Shown here: in pieces, positions 25,458 through 33,395 of the stretch
Layout of the letters: every line of letters starts with the position of its first letter
How positions within the stretch are numbered: the first letter of the stretch is position 1
DNA from: Bradyrhizobium sp. CCBAU 53351
GTDB taxonomy: Bacteria > Pseudomonadota > Alphaproteobacteria > Rhizobiales > Xanthobacteraceae
Reading direction: 5' to 3'
Assembly: GCF_015291745.1 (NCBI RefSeq)
Contig: NZ_CP030059.1
Span: 2,073,501-2,137,500 of the forward strand
DNA: 64,000 bases
Notes under the pieces: generated by a model
Database searches by the model: none
Seen by the model: the letters and a program-made list of their open reading frames with translations, nothing else
What the model was told of the DNA's origin: nothing
Program-made: the position numbers and the translations under genes

Positions 25458-26336
25458 ATGATGCGGATCGCGGCAATTGCGGGAAGTGCCTTGTTGTTCG
25501 GTGTCGTCGCGGCTGACGCTGCGGATATGGCGGTCAAGGCGAGGCCGCTGCCGGTCGCCGCCTAGGTCTTCAGCTGGACCGGATTCTACGTCGGCGCCAA
25601 TGTCGGCGGCGCCTGGACTCCCAGCACCGGCAGCAGCGATGGCGGCGTGCTGTTCCCCGGTTTTATCGTCCTGCCCCCGGTCTCAGGCATCATCACGCTC
25701 GTTCCGGGACAGACCGGCACCCTTGCAGGTGACGGCCGCCGCAGCGGCGTCATCGGCGGCGGCCAGGTCGGCTACAATTGGCAGGTCCAGCAATTCGTGC
25801 TCGGCGTGGAAGCCGACGCGGTCGGCACCGGTTTGAACGGGTCCAGCGCCAGCGCTTCGCGCACCTTCGGCGCCCCGCTGTTTGCGCCCGCGGTGACGCA
25901 GACGGTGACGGTCGATTTCGGTCATGTCGACTGGATGGCCAGCTTCCGCGGCCGCGCCGGCGTCACGGTGGACCGCGCGTTGTTCTATGTCACCGGCGGC
26001 GCTGCCGTCGCCGAGATCGGCGGTTCCAGGACCACCGTCGTCAACGGTCCCGGCATTGCCATCCCCGCGGGGTCGTTCTCGGCAGCGAACGGCGGCTCGA
26101 CCACGCGCTGGGGCTGGACCGTCGGCGGCGGCATCGAATGGGCCTTCAACCCGAATTGGAGCCTGGCCGGCGAATATCGCTACACCGACTTCGGCAGCCG
26201 CAGTGTCGCCTTCACAGTTCCCGACGGGTTGGGCGGCGTGCTGGCAACGGGCACCTCGAGCTCCCGGCTGACCGTCGAGCAGGCGACGCTCAGGGTCAAT
26301 TACCGCTTCGGCGGACCGGTGATCGCGAAGTACTGA
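25458..26336 (+). pseudogene. Outer-membrane beta-barrel (Omp25/OmpA-like) gene with in-frame TAG
   Basis: Reading from ATG 25458 gives a signal peptide (M-R-I-A-A-I-A-G, hydrophobic core, A-A-D-A-A-D), a short linker, then TAG 25563-25565. The same frame continues to 26336 with the family start F-S-W-T-G-F-Y-V-G-A-N-V-G-G. Alternating beta strands follow, including G-G-G-Q-V-G-Y-N-W-Q, the G-W-T-V-G-G-G-I-E-W motif and a closing strand ending Y-R-F. This is the rhizobial Omp25/RopB-like eight-stranded barrel. The stop removes the whole barrel; a CAG (Gln) codon there would restore it. The nearest internal start (GTG 25647) would have no signal peptide. Confidence 0.8.
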
Positions 26337-26390
26337 TCTTCGGGCCCCATGACGGTCTGGAAGCACGCGCGGGCGGCGTGAGCGAAACGC

Positions 26391-27647
26391 TCAGCCCGTC
26401 CCGCGAAGCGGAGACGTGTAGGCCAGGAAGACCCGCACGCCGAGCGCCAGCATCGCGGCCATGAACAGCAGCACCGCCGGCAGCCCGGCGAACGCCGCCA
26501 CAGCGCCGGTCACCGACTGCATCAGGGCCGCACCGAGAAAGAAGGCGAGGTTCACGGCCGCAAGCGCCTTGCCGGCGACTTGCGCCTCGACCAGCTGGCG
26601 GGACATGCCAAAGATCAGCGGCTGGGCGGAGGTCGCAAGGCCGATCAGCACGAACAGCACCAGGTCGTATTCCGGCGGCATCACGGGAACGCCTGACAGC
26701 ACGGACACCGCGTAACGCGGCGCCCCGAGCGCCATCAGCGCCACCAGCAGCGCCCCCGCCATATGCGTGCCCGCCACGAGATCGCGACGGCGGCCGAGCC
26801 TGCGGTCGATCATGCCGATGAGAAGCGGACCTGCGATCATCGCCAGCGTGAACGCGCCGAGCTGGTTGCCGGCCTCGACCCGCGACAGTCCCTTGACCTG
26901 CATCAGCCACGGCCCGCCCCACAAGCCGCGCAGCACCAGTGAAGTCGCGAGCGACACCAGCGCCAGAGCGATCAGGCCGCGCAGGGGACGCGAGAGGCCG
27001 AGCCTGAGCACCTCGATCATCTGCGACAGCGGAGAGGATTCGTCCTTGTGCTCGGCCGGCTGGTGCGGCACCAGCGCGAACACGGCGAGCGCGACCGCAA
27101 CGCCGCCAGCTGCGGAGATCCAGAACCCGGCGCGCCAGCCCCAATTGTCGACCACGAAGGCAAGCGGGCTCGATGACAACAGCATGCCGATATTGCCGAT
27201 CGAGAGGATCGCGCCCGACCACAGCCCGAAGCGGCTTGCCGACAATTGCTTGGCCGCCAGCGTCATCGGGCACATCAGCATGCCCGAGGTGGCGACGCCC
27301 AGCATGAACTGCCCGACCGCGAAGCTCGCTGCGCCGGTGGCAAATGCCGACGCCACCGCGCCGAGCACGGTGCCTGCGAGCAGGCTCAGCGACACCGGGC
27401 GCACGCCGAAGCGATCCATGGCCGCCCCGACTGGAATCTGCGCCGCGGCGAAAGCGAAAGGATAGATCGAGGTGAGGCTGGCGAGGGCTTGCGGCTCGAT
27501 GCGGAAGTCCGCCGCCATCAGATCGAGACTGACCGCCGGAATGGTGCGCAGCAAGGTCGAGAGCATGTGGCCGCAGGCGAGCGCGAGCAGCGCAAAGACC
27601 AGCGCGCGGGTGCCGTCTCCCGCCTCGTTCGTGGCAGCCGTCGTCAT
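26391..27647 (-). CDS. MFS transporter
   Basis: A 418-residue major-facilitator protein with about twelve hydrophobic helices. The loop 2-3 signature appears as G-A-A-M-D-R-F-G-V-R-P. There is a proline/glycine-rich helix 5 (G-N-I-G-M-L-L-S-S-S-P), a charged central loop (P-A-E-H-K-D-E-S-S-P), and an R-R-L-G-R-R-R-D loop before helix 9. The substrate cannot be read from sequence; drug/metabolite exporters and sugar-acid carriers share this look. ATG 27647 is preceded by a weak ribosome site; the frame upstream to 27725 lacks family similarity. It converges on the broken barrel gene, 54 nt away. Confidence 0.82.
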   Translation of the reverse strand: MTTAATNEAGDGTRALVFALLALACGHMLSTLLRTIPAVSLDLMAADFRIEPQALASLTSIYPFAFAAAQIPVGAAMDRFGVRPVSLSLLAGTVLGAVASAFATGAASFAVGQFMLGVATSGMLMCPMTLAAKQLSASRFGLWSGAILSIGNIGMLLSSSPLAFVVDNWGWRAGFWISAAGGVAVALAVFALVPHQPAEHKDESSPLSQMIEVLRLGLSRPLRGLIALALVSLATSLVLRGLWGGPWLMQVKGLSRVEAGNQLGAFTLAMIAGPLLIGMIDRRLGRRRDLVAGTHMAGALLVALMALGAPRYAVSVLSGVPVMPPEYDLVLFVLIGLATSAQPLIFGMSRQLVEAQVAGKALAAVNLAFFLGAALMQSVTGAVAAFAGLPAVLLFMAAMLALGVRVFLAYTSPLRGTG

Positions 27648-27906
27648 GAGCGTTCGTCCCAGAGAGATTTCGGATTGGCGTACATGATTGGGGGGCGGGC
27701 GCCAATGGCGGCAGCGGGACCCCATTATTCCGGAATGTGGCTTCTCCGCATTACTGGCAGCGGTTGCCTGCCGGCCGTCGAGACGAAGCTTAACGGGTGT
27801 TCAGGCTTCGGACCGTGATGAACCAGGGCGATCGCCCGGACGTTATGATCGGGAAACGTGGCATCCTGGAAAGCGGGAAGCCCTGATCTGTGGTTGGGCA
27901 GCGGCA

Positions 27907-29340
27907 ATGTCTTCCTCCGAGAGTACAGGTCAGACGACCAGTGAGGCGGCCCGCAGGGAGCGGAGGAGAGGCAATTCCTTGCTGGCGGCTTTCGCGGTCG
28001 GGTTTCTCGTTTTTAGTGCCGCGGCCGGCGCACTCTATTATGCGTTGCGGCCCGAGATCCTCCGGATCGCCGTTGGACCAGTCGGCAGCGACGATCATAA
28101 AGTCATTCAGGCGATGGCCGATGTCTTTGGCGGCGAAAGCCGGGCTCTCCGGCTGCGCCCGATCAAGACCGACGGGGCGGTGGAGGCTCTTGCTTTGCTT
28201 CGGGCCGGCAAGGCCGACCTCGCCGTCGGCCGCGGAGATCTGGACATGCCTGCGGAGGCGCAGACCGTCGCCGTCGTCCGTAAGAACTTCGTCGTGCTGT
28301 GGGCTCCGTCCGGCCCCGCTGGCAAGGGTTCGAAAAGCAAGGGCTCGAAACAAAAGGCTTCGCCGAAAATCAAGGAGGTCGCCGATCTCGCAGGTCGCCG
28401 CGTCGGCGTGATCGGCCGGACGCCTGCGAATGCGGCGTTGCTGCGCGTCATCCTGAGCGCCTCCGGCGTGGAGGCAGACAAGGTCGTCGTGACACACTTC
28501 GGTACCGACCAGATCGAGGATCTGGCGCGCGATCCGGCCATCGATGCATTCATGGCGGTCGGGCCGCTCGACAGCAAGATCACATCCGATGCCGTGGCCG
28601 CGACCGCGCGGACGCGTGGCGCGCCGAAGTTTCTTGCCATCGAGACGTCGGAAGCCATCGCCCTGAAGCACCCCCGGTATGAAGCGGAGGAAATTCCACC
28701 CGGCGTCTTCAACGCGGATCCGGCCTGGCCCGATGACAAGGTTGAAACGGTCAGCGTCAGCCACCTCATCGTCGCGAGAAAGTCACTGCCGGAAACGACG
28801 GTCGCCGCCTTTTTCCGTCAGCTCTTCGCAGTTCGCCAGGCGATTGCACGGCAGGTGCCGGGTGCAGCGCACATTACCAAGCCGGACGTCGACAAGGATA
28901 CCGAACTGCCTGTGCACCGGGGCGCGGCGGCTGTTATCGACGGCAACGAGCGGACCTTCCTCGACCGGTACGGCGATTACTTCTGGTTCGGGCTGCTGCT
29001 TCTGTCAGGGATCGGTTCGGCCGCCGCCTGGCTGCGTCGCTATCTGAATCGCGACGAAAGAGAGGAAACCAACAGCCACCGCAACAGAATCCTGGCCATG
29101 GTGTCCAGCGCACGAACCGCGGGATCGAGCCAGGAGCTTCTGGCTTTGCAGCGCGAAGCCGACACCATCATCGGCGAAACGCTCGCGTGCTACGACGACG
29201 GCGCCATCGAGGAAGATGAGCTCGCGGCATTTGGTCTGGTGCTCGGTCTGTTGAGCAGTGCCATCGCGGAGAGACGGACCGCGCTGCAGCGGACCAACCT
29301 CGAGCCCGTGCGGGGCGCGGTGGCCGCACCGCGAGGCTGA
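27907..29340 (+). CDS. TAXI-family TRAP-type solute-binding protein, membrane anchored
   Basis: A 477-residue protein. An N-terminal membrane helix (~25-48) follows a basic start. A periplasmic-binding fold comes next (I-A-V-G-P-V-G-S-D-D-H-K, then K-A-D-L-A-V-G-R-G-D, V-G-V-I-G-R-T-P). A Lys/Ser-rich insertion (K-G-S-K-S-K-G-S-K-Q-K) interrupts the fold. Near 360-385 is a second membrane helix (Y-F-W-F-G-L-L-L-L-S-G-I), followed by a cytoplasmic helical tail. The C-terminal anchor and tail are not typical of free TRAP binding proteins, and no TRAP permease gene is nearby. A sensing role is possible. Confidence 0.78.
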   Translation: MSSSESTGQTTSEAARRERRRGNSLLAAFAVGFLVFSAAAGALYYALRPEILRIAVGPVGSDDHKVIQAMADVFGGESRALRLRPIKTDGAVEALALLRAGKADLAVGRGDLDMPAEAQTVAVVRKNFVVLWAPSGPAGKGSKSKGSKQKASPKIKEVADLAGRRVGVIGRTPANAALLRVILSASGVEADKVVVTHFGTDQIEDLARDPAIDAFMAVGPLDSKITSDAVAATARTRGAPKFLAIETSEAIALKHPRYEAEEIPPGVFNADPAWPDDKVETVSVSHLIVARKSLPETTVAAFFRQLFAVRQAIARQVPGAAHITKPDVDKDTELPVHRGAAAVIDGNERTFLDRYGDYFWFGLLLLSGIGSAAAWLRRYLNRDEREETNSHRNRILAMVSSARTAGSSQELLALQREADTIIGETLACYDDGAIEEDELAAFGLVLGLLSSAIAERRTALQRTNLEPVRGAVAAPRG

Positions 29341-29601
29341 GGCGGTCCGAAAATGCGGCTGCTGAAACGTGGCGCAATTGGCCGCAATGTCGACGGATTG
29401 AGGGTAGAGCCCAGCGGATCAACTTATGCTTGTGCGCGCCGCCTTCCGACGCGGACGAAGCCTTCGTGCCGCCACGCATCCTGCTGTCGATCGCGACGCT
29501 TTCGTCGCCTCTCGCTTTTACCGTCGTTCATCGCCGGTTGATTCGGGAAAAATCGGAACAAAGGGACGAGATCGCTCTTACCCCAGTCAGGAAACCTGCT
29601 C

Positions 29602-29826
29602 ATGCTGTGCTCAAAACCATCACGCGTCATTCGCACAACGCTTGATCTTGCAAACGCAAGGCAGGTCAAGTCCGTTCGAAGGCGCCTCAAGATCTCCGAT
29701 GCCGATCTGATCAGGATCGTCGACAAGATCGGAAACTCTCTGCACGACATAGAGAAGGAAGTGCAGCTCGAAAAGCTCGCGCTCGATGAGCAGGCCAGCA
29801 ACAAAGGCGGGCTCACGGCCCCCTGA
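29602..29826 (+). CDS. DUF3606-like small protein
   Basis: A 74-residue protein whose core (V-R-R-R-L-K-I-S-D-A-D-L-I-R-I-V-D-K-I-G-N-S) resembles the DUF3606 pattern of a short helix-turn-helix-like unit found in many small rhizobial and other proteobacterial proteins of unknown function. ATG 29602 has AGGAAA upstream. It is followed 34 nt later by a tiny membrane-peptide ORF. Confidence 0.6.
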   Translation: MLCSKPSRVIRTTLDLANARQVKSVRRRLKISDADLIRIVDKIGNSLHDIEKEVQLEKLALDEQASNKGGLTAP

Positions 29827-29860
29827 TAGATCCAGTCACCAAACGGAAAGGAGCACTTCC

Positions 29861-29935
29861 ATGAACGGCTTGATTTACCTCGTAGGACTAGTCGTCGTGA
29901 TCGCGGCCATTCTGTCATTCTTTGGCTTGCGTTGA
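29861..29935 (+). CDS. Tiny single-helix membrane peptide, 24 aa
   Basis: ATG 29861 opens a 24-codon frame ending at TGA 29933-29935. The product is almost entirely hydrophobic (Y-L-V-G-L-V-V-V-I-A-A-I-L-S-F-F) with a terminal arginine, a typical small inner-membrane peptide. A strong ribosome site (GGAAAGGAG) lies 7 nt upstream, which is the main argument that it is translated. Similar mini-proteins occur in rhizobia as I recall; the function is unknown. Confidence 0.6.
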   Translation: MNGLIYLVGLVVVIAAILSFFGLR

Positions 29936-29997
29936 CGGTTCTTCTCTGCCGGGCCGCCGCGTCACCCCATCCGGGGTGAAGCAGTCGGCAAGTTCGG

Positions 29998-30189
29998 GTG
30001 CATCAAATGGACGATTTGCACCAGGTGAATACCATCATCGCCACGACCATTTGCGCGTTCTTCAAGGGACATCCCGACGCGCAGATCGGGACCGAAGAGG
30101 CGAAGCTGCTGGCGAAGCAGATTGCCCAGGCGCTGGATGAGGCAGGGCTGCAGATTGCCGCCGTCAATCCAGCGCACGCGCCGCACTAA
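29998..30189 (+). CDS. Small hypothetical protein, 63 aa
   Basis: A 63-residue helical protein (T-T-I-C-A-F-F-K-G-H, then E-E-A-K-L-L-A-K-Q-I-A-Q-A-L-D-E-A-G) with no signal or membrane segment. The start is GTG 29998 or ATG 30007; neither has a good ribosome site. Its stop codon coincides with the left end of a dispersed repeat (30186-30291), so the C-terminus may be altered by the repeat. Confidence 0.4.
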   Translation: MHQMDDLHQVNTIIATTICAFFKGHPDAQIGTEEAKLLAKQIAQALDEAGLQIAAVNPAHAPH

Positions 30190-30291
30190 AGCATGATCCG
30201 GAAAAATGCGAAGCGGTTTTCCGAGAAGATTATGCGCGAACAAGAACCTAAAGCGCGACGGCGATTCAATCCAAATCTCATCGGGCTTTAG
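30186..30291. repeat. Dispersed intergenic repeat, family E (AAAGC...GCTTTA type)
   Basis: The stretch opens CTAAAGCATGATCCGG and closes ATCGGGCTTTAG, giving inverted TAAAGC/GCTTTA ends, with an internal CCTAAAGCGCGACGGCG. This sequence type is widely dispersed in rhizobial intergenic DNA. A second, split copy is seen at 31735-31950. Confidence 0.6.
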
Positions 30292-30314
30292 GACGCGGAC
30301 GCGCTAGCGCGAAG

Positions 30315-30552
30315 CTATAATTTGATGGAAGTGAGTTGAACGAAGGCGCGGGAGTTGGCGGCAAGCCTGTCGGACCCGCAGACATCGCTATCGACCAGGG
30401 CGTGAATTTTTCTCGTCAGACCGCCACGATCGCAAAACCCAGAAGATATCACTAAGTACACGGCGGTTGTTCACCCCAGGAACGCCGCGGGGCTTGCTTG
30501 GCAGCGTCGGCCTGATGGCAGCCCATTCATCATCGGCGAGTTCGTCGCGCAT
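30315..30552 (-). pseudogene. Degenerate IS5-family transposase remnant
   Basis: From ATG 30552 the frame reads M-R-D-E-L-A-D-D-E-W-A-A-I-R, then P-S-K-P-R-G-V-P-G-V-N-N-R-R-V-L and I-F-W-V-L, the standard N-terminus of IS5-type transposases. It then shifts frame and jumps to D-R-G-G-L-T-R-K-I-H-A-L-V-D, a region normally ~90 residues further on. It finally joins a C-terminal-like A-N-S-R-A-F-V-Q-L-T-S-I stop (TAG 30317-30315). Two internal deletions and a frameshift leave no active enzyme. Terminal inverted repeats were not found. Confidence 0.75.
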
Positions 30553-30812
30553 GAAGACTTCTACGTCGTGTCTTTTCGAAAGACGTAGCTGTGTTCTTCC
30601 GCCATCATCATGATGAGGTTTGGAGTCGCGACCTTGCTTCGACAAGGTGATCCCGACTTTGCAAGCCGGCGGTCGGGTGGTGCCAAGGCAATGGCTCACC
30701 GGGGCCGCAATTCCAGAACTCTACCCGTGAAGTTGAGTAACGCGTGGCTCAATGGATCAATCAATCGCTGTCCTTTCAATGAAATGCCTGACAGCGCAGA
30801 TGGAGCGACTCG
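30553..30812. other. Intergenic region upstream of the haloperoxidase-like gene
   Basis: The 260 nt between the IS5 remnant and ATG 30813 hold no credible gene. They must contain the promoter of the hydrolase gene. The frame open through here on the minus strand is an artefact extending the transposase remnant. Confidence 0.4.
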
Positions 30813-31631
30813 ATGTCCACGATCACGACTAGCGACGGTGTAAACATCTTCTACAAGGATTGGGGATCAGGTCAGCCGATCGTCTTCAGCCACGGTTGGC
30901 CGCTGACAGCGGACGACTGGGATGCCCAGATGACGTTCTTCCTTCATCACGGGTATCGGGTGATCGCCCACGACCGGCGCGGCCACGGCCGGTCCGACCA
31001 GCCCAGCACCGGCAACGACATGGACCATTGGGTTGACGACCTCGCGGCCCTGACAGAACACCTCAACCTGCGCGAGGCGATCCACATTGGGCACTCGACA
31101 GGCGGCGGTGAGGTGGCTCGTTATGTCGCTCGCCACCAGAAGCGCGTTGCGAAGGCGGTTCTGGTCGCTTCACTGACGCCGAACATGTACCGGAGCGAGA
31201 ACAACGTGTCCGGTCAACCGCCGGAGTGGTTCGAAGCGATCCGGGCAGGCGTGCTGGGCAACCGGTCGGAATTTTACCGTTTCGTCCCCGAGAATCCGTT
31301 CTACGGGTACAACCTCGATGGGGCCAAGCCTTCGGAGGCAATCATTGCGAACTGGTGGCGCCAAGGCATGGCCGGCGGTGCTCTCGCTCACTACGCGACT
31401 GTCGCCTCTTGGCTCGAAGATTATACTGAAGACCTCAAGAAGATCACCGTGCCGGTGCTGGTGATGCATGGCGAGGCGGATCAAGTCGTCCCATTCGCTA
31501 GTTCTGTGCCGCGTGCGGTCGACTTGCTCAGGAACGGGTCGCTGAAGACCTATCCCGGCTACCCCCATGGCATGCTGACCACGCATGCGGATGTCCTCAA
31601 CCCCGACCTGTTGTCGTTCATCAGATCCTGA
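30813..31631 (+). CDS. Alpha/beta hydrolase, cofactor-free haloperoxidase/arylesterase type
   Basis: A 272-residue alpha/beta hydrolase. Motifs: oxyanion H-G-W-P-L near residue 28, D-R-R-G-H-G-R-S-D near 55, nucleophile elbow G-H-S-T-G-G-G (Ser ~95), acid D in G-E-A-D-Q-V (~222), and catalytic His in P-H-G-M (~251). These match perhydrolase/non-heme chloroperoxidase proteins, which in vivo are probably esterases. Both sides are occupied by repeats and an IS remnant, so the gene sits in plastic DNA. Confidence 0.87.
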   Translation: MSTITTSDGVNIFYKDWGSGQPIVFSHGWPLTADDWDAQMTFFLHHGYRVIAHDRRGHGRSDQPSTGNDMDHWVDDLAALTEHLNLREAIHIGHSTGGGEVARYVARHQKRVAKAVLVASLTPNMYRSENNVSGQPPEWFEAIRAGVLGNRSEFYRFVPENPFYGYNLDGAKPSEAIIANWWRQGMAGGALAHYATVASWLEDYTEDLKKITVPVLVMHGEADQVVPFASSVPRAVDLLRNGSLKTYPGYPHGMLTTHADVLNPDLLSFIRS

Positions 31632-31734
31632 CGACATCTCTCATCCATCATCGCCTGCGCACGAAGGAGATGCCGTTTGCAAGGCGGCCGCTCCTTCCAA
31701 TTCAAGCGACGGTCCACGACAGCCGCTTTTGGCC

Positions 31735-31950
31735 CTAAAGCGTGATGAGATCGGGTTTGATAGCGACAGCGGAGGTGCGCTCCCTCGCCCGCTTGCGAGA
31801 GAGGGGTGGGCAGAGGGTGTTTCCGCAATGGGAGAGGATACAGCTCTTAGTCGGCGCGCGGGACGATGCTTCGCATCGTCCGGAGACGCCGACCTCTTCC
31901 GCAAGCGGGAGAGGTTTTCCCTCGCGGCAACCGATTCAATCCAAACCCAT
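31735..31950. repeat. Composite repeat: family D element inside a split family E element
   Basis: CTAAAGCGTGATGAGATCGGG at 31735 and GATTCAATCCAAACCCATC near 31933 look like the two ends of the repeat at 30186. Between them lies a Bradyrhizobium-type CTCTCCCGC-rich element with arms CTCGCCCGCTTGCGAGAG (31786 on) and CTCTTCCGCAAGCGGGAGAG (near 31895). It also holds a perfect hairpin at 31861-31881 (GGACGATGC, loop TTC, GCATCGTCC). It fills the gap between convergent genes ending at 31631 and 31989. Confidence 0.6.
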
Positions 31951-31988
31951 CCCACCCTGGTCTTTCTGCTGGTGAGCCGGTGGCGCCG

Positions 31989-32291
31989 TTAAGCCTCGAT
32001 GTTGCTTTGTGAACACGAGTCCGAGTCCAGCTCCCTCAGCAGCTTTCCTGCATCGTCCAGCAGCTCCCGGATCGCCCGTCGCTCCGCGATCCGCGCTTGC
32101 GTGAAAGTGCCATGCTTGCGCGCGTTGTGGTTTCCCCATGGCGCGCCCGATCCGGGCGCGCCGCCGTGCATGCGGCAGCGGAGCTTGCCGCACACGGCTG
32201 GAGCGCGGCAGGCGAAACCTCTGCGGGTCGCGGCGCCGCAGCGCGGGCTTGCGGCCATCGCGCGCGTGTTGCGGATGTGACCGGCGCTCAT
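31989..32291 (-). CDS. Small HGG/GNxNAxKHG-motif protein, unknown function
   Basis: A 100-residue basic protein. The N-terminal half has four Cys (C-G-A, F-A-C, V-C-G, R-C-R-M-H) that could bind zinc. They are followed by M-H-G-G-A-P-G-S-G-A-P-W-G-N-H-N-A-R-K-H-G, a motif recurrent in small alphaproteobacterial proteins. The tail is an acidic helix. The ATG overlaps the stop of the upstream 218-residue gene (ATGA), so they form a coupled pair. The function is unknown; nucleic-acid binding is a guess from the Cys/basic content. Confidence 0.65.
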   Translation of the reverse strand: MSAGHIRNTRAMAASPRCGAATRRGFACRAPAVCGKLRCRMHGGAPGSGAPWGNHNARKHGTFTQARIAERRAIRELLDDAGKLLRELDSDSCSQSNIEA

Positions 32292-32944
32292 GCGGTGGCG
32301 CCTTGCATGGCTGCGGCCCGGTCGTTTTCGCGCTTGCCGGCTTCGCGCGACGGGACCGGTCCCGCGTTGATCGAGGCGCCGGGCTCGCCGACGGCCAGGT
32401 GCGCATGCTGCGCGACGTTCCCCACGATCGCGCTGCCGCCGTCCTGCACCGAGAGATTCTGCACCGTGATCGGACGCTCGCCATTGCCGCGATGACGGTT
32501 GAGCGCCTCCAACTGGGCTGCGAAGGTGCGGGCGAGCCGGGTCAATGTGCGCGTGATGCCTTCCTGCTGCGCGAGGTCTTCGGTGAAGGCGAGGCGGCAG
32601 GCCGAGCGCATCGTGGCGACGTGAACGGACACCATCTGCGCCGTCAGCATGGCCTCGAGCGAATCCCTGGGCGCGATGCCCTTCATCATCGAGACCATGA
32701 AGGCGAGATTGGCCTCGTCAGGCTTTTGCAGGATCACGCTGGCCTTCATCAATTGCTTGAGGATGCCATGCAGCGCGTCGCGGTCGACGGCGCCGAGCGC
32801 CTCGGCCATCAGCCGTTCGCCGGCCTGCGCGTCGGGATGCTTGATCACGATGCTTCGTCGGGTGAGCTTGATCCGCGGGGTCGGCCTGCTGCCGTCATAT
32901 TTGGTGGCGGGCGTCGTGCTGTTGCAAGTCAGGGCTGTCGTCAT
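32288..32944 (-). CDS. Hypothetical protein, 218 aa, paired with HGG-motif protein
   Basis: A soluble mostly helical protein. The N-terminal ~25 residues are polar; a helical core covers ~35-150 (A-L-H-G-I-L-K-Q-L-M-K-A, F-M-V-S-M-M-K-G-I). Then comes a beta-like motif I-T-V-Q-N-L-S-V-Q-D-G-G-S-A-I-V-G-N-V and a basic tail. ATG 32944 has a strong ribosome site (GAGGAGAT). I believe this pair is recurrent in Bradyrhizobium but cannot check here. No function is recognised. Confidence 0.65.
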   Translation of the reverse strand: MTTALTCNSTTPATKYDGSRPTPRIKLTRRSIVIKHPDAQAGERLMAEALGAVDRDALHGILKQLMKASVILQKPDEANLAFMVSMMKGIAPRDSLEAMLTAQMVSVHVATMRSACRLAFTEDLAQQEGITRTLTRLARTFAAQLEALNRHRGNGERPITVQNLSVQDGGSAIVGNVAQHAHLAVGEPGASINAGPVPSREAGKRENDRAAAMQGATA

Positions 32945-33395
32945 GTCGATATCTCCTCAGGCCCGCGGCAGGCGTGCGGAGGCTCGCCGGGCGAGACCAA
33001 TCCGCGCAACTGCCGCGCAGCGGGTTCGATTTTCAGATGTCGATGAAGGGCTTATGCGCGATCGCACGAGGCAGCCCTGGCCCAGCGGGCCGTGGAGCTC
33101 ACGGTTGTCGCGACGATGCCAATATGCCCCTGATTTGCCCGACGAGTCAAAATCGATTTCGCCACATCCGAAGATTGGCGCCCCCCGCCTAAGCCCTTGT
33201 TTCGACTAAGGCCGTCTACTGTGCATGGGGTTGTTTTCGCATTTTTTGTTTGCAGGGGGTGCCGACCTGCCGCGTGGCGGAATGCCGGTGCCCGGACGCG
33301 ATTGCGAAATCCCGCGTGGCCGCTATTCATGATTTCCGGAGGCGTCGCGCCAACAAGCCTGCACAAGCGGCGCCGTGAGGTCTGGGGAGAAACCA
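32945..33395. other. Intergenic region between divergent genes, no gene seen
   Basis: These 451 nt separate the 218-residue hypothetical gene (minus) from the Bug protein gene (plus). Short frames exist on both strands but none has a ribosome site and family features together. A T-rich tract (GCATTTTTTGTTTGCAGG near 33239) stands out against the GC-rich background and may belong to a promoter. Confidence 0.4.
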
